A DNA stretch of 11,773 bases, taken from NCBI GenBank assembly GCA_900547745.1, contig URHT01000044.1, positions 1-11,773 on the forward strand, given 5' to 3'. Positions 1 to 5,983 of this stretch are shown here, piece after piece (positions within the stretch are counted from its first letter, which is position 1; every line of letters starts with the position of its first letter). A model generated the notes under the pieces. It was not told the origin of the DNA, did not search any database, and saw only the letters and a program-made list of their open reading frames with translations. This stretch comes from an uncultured Eubacteriales bacterium. Its GTDB lineage: Bacteria; Bacillota; Clostridia; Oscillospirales; Oscillospiraceae. A program made the translations under genes and the position numbers.

Positions 1-50
1 TCCCGTGGAGCTGTGCCAGCAGCCGTCCGTAAGCCTACTTTTCTTTTTTG

Positions 51-77
51 AAAGTTTATGGATAGATCATAAACTTT
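51..77. repeat. Inverted repeat upstream of the excisionase gene
   Basis: AAAGTTTATG (51-60) and CATAAACTTT (68-77) are perfect 10-bp inverted arms separated by 7 nt. They extend to TTG/CAA if one T in the right arm is bulged. No T-run follows on either strand, so it does not look like a terminator. It lies in the AT-rich leader of the mobile element and could be a protein-binding dyad; that role is inference. Confidence 0.5.
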
Positions 78-88
78 TCAATTAGCAG

Positions 89-117
89 CAGACAAATACG
101 GAACAGCACGGTAAAAT
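89..117 (+). promoter_or_regulatory. Possible promoter for xis-int
   Basis: CAGACA (89-94) and TAAAAT (112-117) are spaced by 17 nt, matching the SigA consensus at 4 of 6 and 5 of 6 bases. Transcription would start near 124, about 60 nt before the excisionase start. The -10 falls inside the left half of the large dyad at 100-159, so a protein bound there could block the promoter. The -35 is weak and the call is tentative. Confidence 0.3.
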
Positions 118-163
118 AATGGTGGAAGTTATATTACCCACACATATTCGTGCTGTTCCTTTT
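100..163 (+). repeat. Large dyad or hairpin before xis, followed by T4
   Basis: GGAACAGCACG (100-110) is the exact reverse complement of CGTGCTGTTCC (149-159). Inside it, 111-119 and 129-137 form a second nine-position stem with one mismatch. TTTT follows at 160-163. If transcribed from upstream it would form a long hairpin that could act as a weak terminator or attenuator in front of the excisionase gene. As DNA it could be an operator with two half-sites. The symmetry is seen; the role is inference. Confidence 0.6.
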
Positions 164-184
164 CATAACTGAAAGGGGGTTCTC

Positions 185-391
185 ATGTCTCAAACATGGA
201 ACGGCACGAAGAAAGAAACCCCTGAAAGAAGGACGTATACGGTTGACGATATTGCTCAAATTCTGGGCATCGGAAGAACTTCCGCATATATCCTTGTAAA
301 AGAAGGGCACTTCAAAATCGTGCGAATTGGTAACGCCATACGCATTTCCAAGCGGTCATTTGACGAGTGGCTTGACTCCCTCGACCTTTGA
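185..391 (+). CDS. xis: Excisionase-type small HTH DNA-binding protein
   Basis: This 68-residue protein has the form of a Tn916-type or HTH_17-family excisionase: a single winged helix-turn-helix of the MerR-like kind. The sequence YTVDDIAQILGIGRTSAY (residues 18-35) is the first helix pair. The VRIGNAIRISKRSFDEWL stretch near the C-terminus is the wing and last helix typical of these proteins. Such proteins bend DNA at the element ends and bias the integrase towards excision. The ATG at 185 is preceded by AGGGGG at 174-179, 5 nt away. The stop codon is only 20 nt before the preferred integrase start, so the two form an xis-int pair. The function is assigned from family shape and neighbourhood; a purely regulatory HTH protein is the alternative. 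Confidence 0.8.
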   Translation: MSQTWNGTKKETPERRTYTVDDIAQILGIGRTSAYILVKEGHFKIVRIGNAIRISKRSFDEWLDSLDL

Positions 392-411
392 TCCAAGAAA
401 GGAAGAACGAT

Positions 412-1806
412 ATGGCATCTATTATCAAGCGAAAGAAAAACTATTCCGTTGTTTACAACTATGTGGACGAAAACGGAGAAACAAAACAGAAATGGGAAAC
501 CTGGCATACCCACAAGGAGGCCTTGAAGCGTAAGGCGGAAATCGAAAATCAGCAGCACACGGGAACTTTTCTCCCGCCAAGCAATCAGACGATCACCGAG
601 TTCCTTTATGACTTTGTATCTCTTTACGGAGAAAAGAAATGGGGCGTGTCTATGTATGACAGCCAAACGGCACTGATTGCGAACTATATCAATCCGATCA
701 TCGGTGATATGGAGGTACAGGCGGTTACTCCCCGTGCGGTTGACGGTTATATCCAAACCTTGCAGAAAACCAAGTCGGTGTCTACCAAGACCCGAAAGGC
801 CGTTACCACCTATGTCAGCGACAAGACCATCGAAAAGATCATCAAGCTCCTGCGGTGTGCGTTTAAGCAGGCGGTACGATGGGAAATCATTGCAAGAAAT
901 CCCTTTGACAATGTGATCCTCCCGAAAACGGAGTATGCGAAACGGGATATCTGGACAGCGGATATGATCCGTCTTGCCCTGGACAAATGCACGGACAGCA
1001 AGCTCTATGTAGCAATGAACCTTTCCTTTGCATGCTCTCTGCGTATGGGTGAAATCCTGGGGCTGACCTGGGAGAACGTCCATATTTCCGATGAAGATAT
1101 TGCGGCGGATAACGCCTATGTCTACATCGACAAGGAGCTGACACGGGCATCCAAACGGGCGATTGAAACGCTGGGCGAGAAGGATATCTATTACATCTTC
1201 ACTCCGCTCATGCCGAACACCAGCACAAGAATTATCCTGAAAAAGCCGAAAACCGATTCCAGTATCCGTAAGGTGTGGTTGCCGAAAACGCTTGCCTACA
1301 TTCTGCGGGAATGGAAGAAGTCCCAGGACGAGTTGAAAGGCTTCCTGGGCGACGAGTATCAAGATTTCGATCTGGTGGTGGCACTTCCCAATGGACGGCC
1401 CTGCGAGGATCGGATCATCCTCAAAGAGTTTGCAAAGCTCCGTGAGGATGCAGGGCTGCCGAAGGTGGTCTTTCATTCTCTCCGTCATTCCAGTACCACC
1501 TACAAACTGAAACTCAACCACGGCGATCTGAAAGCCACCCAGGGCGATACAGGCCATGCCGAGATCGACATGATAACCAGTATCTATGCTCACATTCTGG
1601 ACGAGGATAGAAAGGTCAATGCTCAGAAATTCGAGACTGCCTTCTATGCCAAGCCTGATCTTCGCAACGTCCGTCCGCCGGAGGAACCGGTAAAATCGGA
1701 GCCTGCGACCCTGGACCTTGAAAGCCTTGTGGAGCAGCTTCAGAAGTCGCCGGAGCTGGCGAGTGCGCTCGCAGCCCTGATAGCGGCGCAAGCCCCGGCA
1801 AAGTGA
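412..1806 (+). CDS. int: Tyrosine integrase of a Tn916-type integrative element
   Basis: This 464-residue site-specific recombinase would insert and excise the element. The N-terminus (IIKRKKNYSVVYNYVDENGE) resembles the three-stranded arm-binding domain of Tn916-like integrases. A SAM-like core-binding domain spans roughly residues 60-165 and the catalytic domain roughly 180-410. The likely active site is complete: R211 (SLRMGE), K280 (PKTDSS), H355 and R358 (HSLRH), H382 (TGHAE) and nucleophile Y392 (SIYAHI). A tail of about 50 residues after the catalytic domain is rich in Pro, Glu, Ala and Leu and is unassigned. I prefer ATG 412, with AAAGGAAG at 398-405. An in-frame TTG at 388 overlaps the xis stop but has no ribosome site. 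The gene is clearly less GC-rich than the genes from 2393 on, as expected for transferred DNA. It lies about 190 bp from the 3' end of a tRNA-Arg. Confidence 0.93.
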   Translation: MASIIKRKKNYSVVYNYVDENGETKQKWETWHTHKEALKRKAEIENQQHTGTFLPPSNQTITEFLYDFVSLYGEKKWGVSMYDSQTALIANYINPIIGDMEVQAVTPRAVDGYIQTLQKTKSVSTKTRKAVTTYVSDKTIEKIIKLLRCAFKQAVRWEIIARNPFDNVILPKTEYAKRDIWTADMIRLALDKCTDSKLYVAMNLSFACSLRMGEILGLTWENVHISDEDIAADNAYVYIDKELTRASKRAIETLGEKDIYYIFTPLMPNTSTRIILKKPKTDSSIRKVWLPKTLAYILREWKKSQDELKGFLGDEYQDFDLVVALPNGRPCEDRIILKEFAKLREDAGLPKVVFHSLRHSSTTYKLKLNHGDLKATQGDTGHAEIDMITSIYAHILDEDRKVNAQKFETAFYAKPDLRNVRPPEEPVKSEPATLDLESLVEQLQKSPELASALAALIAAQAPAK

Positions 1807-1820
1807 TCCGAAAAATCGAA

Positions 1821-1881
1821 TTAGCAAAACGTAGAATTTTCTTAGCAAATTTCTAAAAAGCGTTCGAGTCCAATTAGCAAA
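1821..1881. repeat. Three TTAGCAAA direct repeats, possible integrase arm sites
   Basis: TTAGCAAA occurs at 1821-1828, 1842-1849 and 1874-1881, with starts 21 and 32 bp apart, close to two and three helical turns. Two copies share the longer AATTAGCA, which also occurs once upstream of xis at 80-87. Short phased direct repeats between int and the attachment site are what arm-binding sites of lambda- and Tn916-type integrases look like. The repeats are seen; the binding role is inference. Confidence 0.4.
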
Positions 1882-1900
1882 TATACATCATGCGGCGTAT

Positions 1901-1937
1901 AAAAATCTCTCGGTAACGGAAGTGAAATTACCGGGAG
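1901..1937 (-). terminator. Second leftward hairpin terminator
   Basis: CTCTCGGTAA (1907-1916) pairs with TTACCGGGAG (1928-1937) over 10 bp with one G-U. Read on the minus strand the stem is followed by A and then five T (complement of 1901-1905). It lies beyond the stronger terminator at 1948-1985 and would catch leftward read-through from the tRNA before it enters int antisense. It lacks a T-run in the plus direction, so it does not terminate int. Confidence 0.5.
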
Positions 1938-1947
1938 AAGGAGGAAC

Positions 1948-1985
1948 AAAAAAACGCTGCAAACCCCGAAAAAAGGCTTGCAGCG
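1948..1985 (-). terminator. Rho-independent terminator of the tRNA-Arg transcript
   Basis: Read on the minus strand, CGCTGCAA (complement of 1978-1985) and TTGCAGCG (complement of 1955-1962) form an 8-bp stem followed directly by seven T (complement of 1948-1954). It lies 8 nt after the encoded CCA of the tRNA-Arg, where a tRNA terminator is expected. Confidence 0.8.
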
Positions 1986-1993
1986 GTGCCTTC

Positions 1994-2040
1994 TGGCGTC
2001 CCAGAGAGGATTTGAACCTCCGACCCCACGCTTAGGAGGC
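1994..2040 (-). other. Probable attachment site (3' half of tRNA-Arg)
   Basis: Tyrosine integrases commonly use the anticodon loop or T-loop region of a tRNA as attB and rebuild the gene on insertion. Here int, then short repeats, then the tRNA 3' half lie in the expected order. The exact core cannot be set because the other element end, which should carry a direct repeat of part of this segment, is outside the window. Confidence 0.4.
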
Positions 2041-2070
2041 GTGTGCTCTATCCAGCTGAGCTACTGAGAC
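1994..2070 (-). tRNA. tRNA-Arg (anticodon CCU)
   Basis: The 77-nt minus-strand sequence folds as a full cloverleaf. The acceptor GTCTCAG pairs with CTGGGAC (one G-U), the D-stem is GCTC/GAGC, and the anticodon stem is CACGC/GCGTG around loop CTCCTAA. The T-arm carries the loop TTCAAAT. The anticodon CCU (complement of 2034-2036) reads AGG. The discriminator is G and the terminal CCA is encoded (complement of 1994-1996). A terminator follows at 1948-1985. The 3' end faces the integrase, so this gene is the likely insertion target of the element. Transcription probably comes from the strong minus-strand promoter at 2261-2289, through two tRNA-like remnants. Confidence 0.96.
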
Positions 2071-2097
2071 ATTTTTAAGATTTATGCAATTTTCATT

Positions 2098-2163
2098 GCT
2101 CGAAGGAATCGAACCATCTGCCGCTTAGGAGGCGGGCCCTCTATCCCGGTGAGGTACGGAGGC
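2098..2163 (-). pseudogene. Degenerate tRNA-Arg(CCU)-like copy
   Basis: Read on the minus strand from 2163, GCCTCCG looks like a 5' acceptor strand. It is followed by a D-arm (CCTC/GAGG around ACCGGGATA), an anticodon arm with loop CTCCTAA (anticodon complement of 2127-2129) and a stem with four of five pairs. A T-arm with loop TTCGATT has four of five pairs. The 3' acceptor strand (about 2092-2098) does not pair with GCCTCCG and there is no CCA. The 13-bp CGCTTAGGAGGCG at 2122-2134 is identical to 2029-2041 in the intact tRNA. It cannot form a normal acceptor stem, so it is called a remnant. Confidence 0.75.
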
Positions 2164-2208
2164 AAGTATGAAGATCGGTTTTTGCTAGTTGAAATCAGCT
2201 CGGTTCTC

Positions 2209-2247
2209 TTAGGGGGCGGTCGCTCTATCCAACTGAGCTGCGGAGGC
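2209..2247 (-). pseudogene. 5' half of a tRNA-Arg(CCU), truncated at the anticodon loop
   Basis: Read on the minus strand from 2247 this is a near-perfect 5' tRNA half: acceptor GCCTCCG, D-arm GCTC/GAGC around AGTTGGATA, the 5' anticodon strand ACCGC and loop CCCCTAA with anticodon CCU. Past the loop, the next bases (GAGAA) do not close the stem, and no T-arm, 3' acceptor or CCA follows. The similarity stops just where many integrases cut tRNA genes. The acceptor strand is identical to that of the remnant at 2098-2163 and differs from the intact copy's GTCTCAG. Confidence 0.75.
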
Positions 2248-2260
2248 GGATACGGATGCT

Positions 2261-2289
2261 ATTGTACCCCACGGAAGGGGGATTGTCAA
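2261..2289 (-). promoter_or_regulatory. Strong SigA promoter for the tRNA-Arg locus
   Basis: On the minus strand, TTGACA (complement of 2284-2289) and TACAAT (complement of 2261-2266) are spaced by exactly 17 nt. The start would be near 2254, just ahead of the first tRNA remnant (5' end 2247). No comparably good promoter is visible immediately upstream of the intact tRNA. The tRNA-Arg is therefore probably made from a precursor of about 260-300 nt that also carries the two remnants. Confidence 0.8.
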
Positions 2290-2332
2290 CGGCGGAGGAA
2301 AGAAACTTTTCCCGGCCGCGGCACGGTTTTTC

Positions 2333-2361
2333 TTGAAAACAGGGGCCTTGCGGTGTATACT
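2333..2361 (+). promoter_or_regulatory. SigA promoter for the smc operon
   Basis: TTGAAA (2333-2338) and TATACT (2356-2361) are spaced by 17 nt, each one base from consensus. The start would be near 2368, giving a leader of roughly 25-35 nt before smc. It diverges from the minus-strand tRNA promoter, with the two -35 boxes about 44 bp apart. Confidence 0.8.
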
Positions 2362-2386
2362 AACTTAGTTATAGTATGCAAATGCG

Positions 2387-2396
2387 AAAGGGGTGA
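2387..2396 (+). promoter_or_regulatory. Shine-Dalgarno of smc, overlapping the GTG start
   Basis: AAAGGGGTGA matches the anti-SD complement AAAGGAGGTGA with one base missing. It includes the GTG at 2393 itself, so it cannot position a ribosome on that codon in the usual way. The in-frame codon at normal spacing, 8 nt past the last G of the GGGG run, is ATC at 2402-2404, where SMC proteins usually have their initiating Met (Met-Tyr-Leu-Lys). Confidence 0.55.
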
Positions 2397-5300
2397 GCCA
2401 TATCTATCTAAAGGCTCTGGAAATCCAAGGATTCAAGTCGTTCCCCGACAAGACGGTGCTGGACTTCGGCGAGGACATCACCGCCATCGTGGGACCCAAC
2501 GGATCCGGCAAATCCAATATCTCCGACGCCATCCGCTGGGTCATGGGCGAGCAGAACAGCCGCCAGCTCCGGGGCGCCAAGATGGAGGACGTCATCTTCG
2601 GCGGTACGGAGAAGCGGAACCAGATGGGCTTTGCTCAGGTGACGCTGGTCATCGACAACACGGAGCACATCTTCCCCTCCCGCGATGAAGCGGAGGTGGC
2701 CGTGACCCGCCGGTACTACCGCAGCGGCGAGTCGGAGTATTACATCAATAAGCAGTCCGTGCGTCTCAAGGACGTGAACGAGCTGTTCATGGACACCGGC
2801 ATGGGCCGGGAGGGCTATTCCATCATCGGACAGGGCAAGATCGACGAGATCCTGTCCGTCAAAAGCGGCGAGCGCCGCGAGATCTTCGAGGAGGCGGCGG
2901 GCATCAGCAAGTACCGCCACCGCAAGGAGGAGGCCGAGCGCAAGCTGGAGCGTACCGAGGAGAATCTGGTGCGCATCAACGACAAGATCGCCGAGCTGGA
3001 GCTGCAGGTGGAGCCGCTGCGCCGGCAGGCGGAGACAGCCAGGAAGTTTCTGGTGCTGCGGGACGAGCTGCGTGTGCTGGAGATCTCCGTGTGGCTGGAG
3101 CAGCTCCAGAACATCCGCACCGCCAAGCTGAAGCTGGAGTCCGACGCGGAGCTGGCGGCGGAGGAGTGCCGCCGGGCACAGGCGGCGCTGGACGCCTCCT
3201 ACGAGGAGAGCGAGCGCTGCGGCCAGCAGGTGCGGCAGAATGACATGGACGCCGAGGCCCTGCGCGCCCGTCTCAACGGACTGGAGAGCGCCATCGGCGA
3301 CGAGGAGTCCGCCGTGGCCGTGCTGCGCACCGGCGTGACCCACAACGAGGAGTCCCTGCGCCGTCTGGAGCAGGAGCTGGCCGACAGCGACAGCCGCCGG
3401 GACAACCTGCAGAGCCAGATCGACGGCCAGCTGGCCCGGGTGGACGCCATCAACAGCCAGATGACCGGGGTGGAGGCGGAGCTGGACGAGCTGCTGCGTC
3501 AGGCGCAGGAGCTGGCCGACAGCGCCAAGGGCGCGGCGGAGGACGCGGAGACCCTCCGTGCGCAGGAGGCCATGGCCGTGGCCGCCGCCGCCGACGGACG
3601 GGCGCAGCTGTCCGCCATCACCGCCGGAGCGGCGGAGATCGCCCAGCGCCGCGAGACGGTGACGCAGGAGCTGTCCGCCGCCCGGGAGAAGCTGGAAAAC
3701 AGCGAAAAAGAGAGTAAAGAAAACCGCCGCGCCCTGCGGGATGCGCAGGAGGAGGCGCAGACGGTAGCGAATATCATCCAGGGACACAGCCTGAAGATGG
3801 ACAGCCGCCGTAAAAGGGCGGAGGACACCGCCGCAGCCAAGCTGAAGCTGACCATGGACGCCGCCGCGCTGGACGACCGCATCCGCCTGCTGACGGAGAT
3901 GGAAAAGGAGTACGAGGGCTTCTCCAAGGCGGTAAAGACCGTGATGCAGGCGGCGGAGAAGAACACGCTGCGGGGCATCCACGGCCCGGTGGCCGGTCTG
4001 ATGACCACGAAGCAGGAGTACGCGATGGCGCTGGAGATCGCGCTGGGCGGCGCGCTGCAGAACATCGTGGTGGACAGGGAGGAGGACGCTAAGTCCGCCA
4101 TCGGCTTCCTGAAGCAGCGGGACGGCGGCCGCGCCACGTTCCTGCCCCTGACGGCCATTCGCGGTACGGAGCTGCGGGAGGACGTGTCCGGGGAGTACGG
4201 CTTTGTAGGCGTCGCCAGCCGTCTGGTAACGCATGACCCCAAATACGACAACATTTTCCGGGATCTGCTGGGCCGCACGGTGGTGGCGGAGGATCTGGAC
4301 AGCGGCATTGCCATGGCCCGCAAATACCGCAATGCCTTCCGCATCGTGACGCTGGACGGCCAGCTCATCAACCGGGGCGGCTCCATGACCGGCGGCTCCG
4401 TCAGCCGCGGTGCCGGCGTGCTGTCCCGTGCCAACGAGCTCAGCCGCCTGACGGAGAAGCAGAGCGCTATGCATGAAAAGCTGCGCGCCGCCGCCCAGCA
4501 GGCGGAGGACAGCCAGCGTGAGCTGCAAAAGGCGGAGTACGAATTACAGGTGGCAAAGGAGCAGCAGCACAAGGCGGAGGCCGAGGTGCTGACCCTCCAG
4601 ACCCGGCAGGATCACTACGATATCCTGCTGGACAGCCTGCGTCTCAGCTGCGAAACGATGGAGCAGGAGCTGGCGGGCTTCGACCGCCGCGACAGCGAGG
4701 ATCAGGCCCGCATCAGAGAGGTGCAGGCCGCCATCGGCAAGGCGGAGTCCGATGCCGCCGCCCTGCGCCGTCAGGCGCAGGAGAAGCTGGCGGGGCAGAC
4801 CGACCTCAATGACGCCACCGACCGGCTGGCCGAGACGGTCAGCCGGAGAAAGGCGGAGCAGGCGGCGCTGCTGGCCGAGCGGGACGCCGCCCTGCGGGGC
4901 GCGGAGGATCTGCGCCGGGTGCAGGCGGATATGGCCGCCGACCGTGCCGGCCGCGACCAGCTGGCCGCCCGCTTCCGTGCGGACAATGAACAGGCGGCGG
5001 CGGACATTGCCGCCCGCCAGACCCATATCGACGACCTGACCGGTCAGGCGGAGACGCTGCGCCGGCAGCTGGAGCAGCTGGCGCAGGGCAAGCTGGCGCT
5101 GGAGGCCCGGCGGGAGCAGTACAGCCGGGAGGGCCGCCAGCTCAACGAAGCGCTGCTCAACGCCACGCAGGCGGAGAGCCGCCTGCGGCAGAAGCTGGAG
5201 GGCAGCGCCATGGAGGAGAGCCAGCTGCTGGACAAGCTGTGGGAGCGGTACGAGCTGAGCCACAGCGCCGCGCAGGAGCAGCGCATCGAGCTGGAGAGCG

Positions 5301-5971
5301 TCAGCAAGGCCACCCGCCGCATCGCGGAGCTGAACCGGGAGATCAAGGCGCTGGGCACCCCCAATCTGGGCGCCATCGAGGAGTTCCAGCGGGTCAACGA
5401 GCGCTATACCTATCTCTCCGACCAGCGCGCCGACGTGGAAAAGGCCAAGGAGGAGCTGACCGGCGTCATTGACCAGCTGACCAGCCAGATGACGGATATC
5501 TTCGGCCGGCAGTTCAAGCTGCTGAACGAGAGCTTTCAGGAGACGTTTCTGGAGCTGTTCGGCGGCGGCAAGGCCCAGCTGGAGCTGGAGGACGAGGGCG
5601 ACATCCTCAACTGCGGCATCGAGATCAAGGTGCAGCCCCCCGGCAAGCAGCTCAAGACCATCACGCTGCTGTCCGGCGGCGAGAAGGCGTTTGTCGCCAT
5701 CGCACTGTACTTCGCCATCCTGAAGGTGCATCCCACGCCGTTCTGCGTCATGGACGAGATCGAGGCGGCGCTGGACGAGGCCAATGTGGTGCGGTACGCC
5801 CGCTACATGCGGCGTATCGCCGGCAAGACACAGTTTATCGTCATCACCCACCGGCGGGGCACCATGGAGGAGGCCGACGTGCTGTACGGCGTGACCATGC
5901 AGGAGAAGGGCGTCAGCCGCATCCTCACCATCAACCTCAACGACATGGCCAAGGAACTGAAGATCAAATAA
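2393..5971 (+). CDS. smc: Chromosome partition/condensation protein SMC
   Basis: SMC is the ATPase of the SMC-ScpAB complex that loads on the nucleoid and organises and separates daughter chromosomes. Counting GTG 2393 as residue 1, the protein has 1192 residues, the usual bacterial length. The N-terminal head has the family opening LKALEIQGFKSF and Walker A GPNGSGKS at 34-41. Two long coiled coils rich in Glu, Ala, Arg and Gln flank a hinge near residues 510-680. The C-terminal head carries the signature LLSGGEKA near 1092 and Walker B FCVMDEIEAALDEANV near 1117. A strong promoter lies just upstream and ftsY follows after 12 nt. The smc-ftsY order is common in Firmicutes; rnc, often just upstream, is absent here and a tRNA/mobile-element locus is found instead. 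The only in-frame conventional start is GTG 2393, because a TAG lies in frame at 2372, but its ribosome site is abnormal. Confidence 0.97.
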   Translation: MSHIYLKALEIQGFKSFPDKTVLDFGEDITAIVGPNGSGKSNISDAIRWVMGEQNSRQLRGAKMEDVIFGGTEKRNQMGFAQVTLVIDNTEHIFPSRDEAEVAVTRRYYRSGESEYYINKQSVRLKDVNELFMDTGMGREGYSIIGQGKIDEILSVKSGERREIFEEAAGISKYRHRKEEAERKLERTEENLVRINDKIAELELQVEPLRRQAETARKFLVLRDELRVLEISVWLEQLQNIRTAKLKLESDAELAAEECRRAQAALDASYEESERCGQQVRQNDMDAEALRARLNGLESAIGDEESAVAVLRTGVTHNEESLRRLEQELADSDSRRDNLQSQIDGQLARVDAINSQMTGVEAELDELLRQAQELADSAKGAAEDAETLRAQEAMAVAAAADGRAQLSAITAGAAEIAQRRETVTQELSAAREKLENSEKESKENRRALRDAQEEAQTVANIIQGHSLKMDSRRKRAEDTAAAKLKLTMDAAALDDRIRLLTEMEKEYEGFSKAVKTVMQAAEKNTLRGIHGPVAGLMTTKQEYAMALEIALGGALQNIVVDREEDAKSAIGFLKQRDGGRATFLPLTAIRGTELREDVSGEYGFVGVASRLVTHDPKYDNIFRDLLGRTVVAEDLDSGIAMARKYRNAFRIVTLDGQLINRGGSMTGGSVSRGAGVLSRANELSRLTEKQSAMHEKLRAAAQQAEDSQRELQKAEYELQVAKEQQHKAEAEVLTLQTRQDHYDILLDSLRLSCETMEQELAGFDRRDSEDQARIREVQAAIGKAESDAAALRRQAQEKLAGQTDLNDATDRLAETVSRRKAEQAALLAERDAALRGAEDLRRVQADMAADRAGRDQLAARFRADNEQAAADIAARQTHIDDLTGQAETLRRQLEQLAQGKLALEARREQYSREGRQLNEALLNATQAESRLRQKLEGSAMEESQLLDKLWERYELSHSAAQEQRIELESVSKATRRIAELNREIKALGTPNLGAIEEFQRVNERYTYLSDQRADVEKAKEELTGVIDQLTSQMTDIFGRQFKLLNESFQETFLELFGGGKAQLELEDEGDILNCGIEIKVQPPGKQLKTITLLSGGEKAFVAIALYFAILKVHPTPFCVMDEIEAALDEANVVRYARYMRRIAGKTQFIVITHRRGTMEEADVLYGVTMQEKGVSRILTINLNDMAKELKIK

Positions 5972-5983
5972 GGAGGTTCTCAC

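Noticed and set aside
1..50. Possible C-terminal tail of an upstream gene
   Set aside because: More than one frame is open for the first 30-50 bases and none shows a recognisable motif, so no gene can be supported.
388..411. TTG 388 as integrase start, overlapping the xis stop
   Set aside because: No ribosome site precedes it, while ATG 412 has AAAGGAAG at good spacing and gives the usual integrase N-terminus.
256..1848. Minus-strand frame opposite xis and int
   Set aside because: The plus-strand integrase has all catalytic residues; the antisense frame shows no motif.
1862..1871. GTTCGAGTCC, resembling a tRNA T-loop on the plus strand
   Set aside because: Flanking bases do not form a T-stem, there is no acceptor or CCA, and ten matching bases can occur by chance.
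2149..2688. Plus-strand frame of 179 codons through the tRNA remnants into smc
   Set aside because: It crosses tRNA-like sequence and both promoters, then runs in a wrong frame of smc.
2408..4528. Long open frame on the minus strand inside smc
   Set aside because: It is opposite a complete, motif-bearing SMC gene. It is low-complexity, rich in Leu, Gln, His and Gly, as GC-rich antisense frames are, and it has no family motifs.
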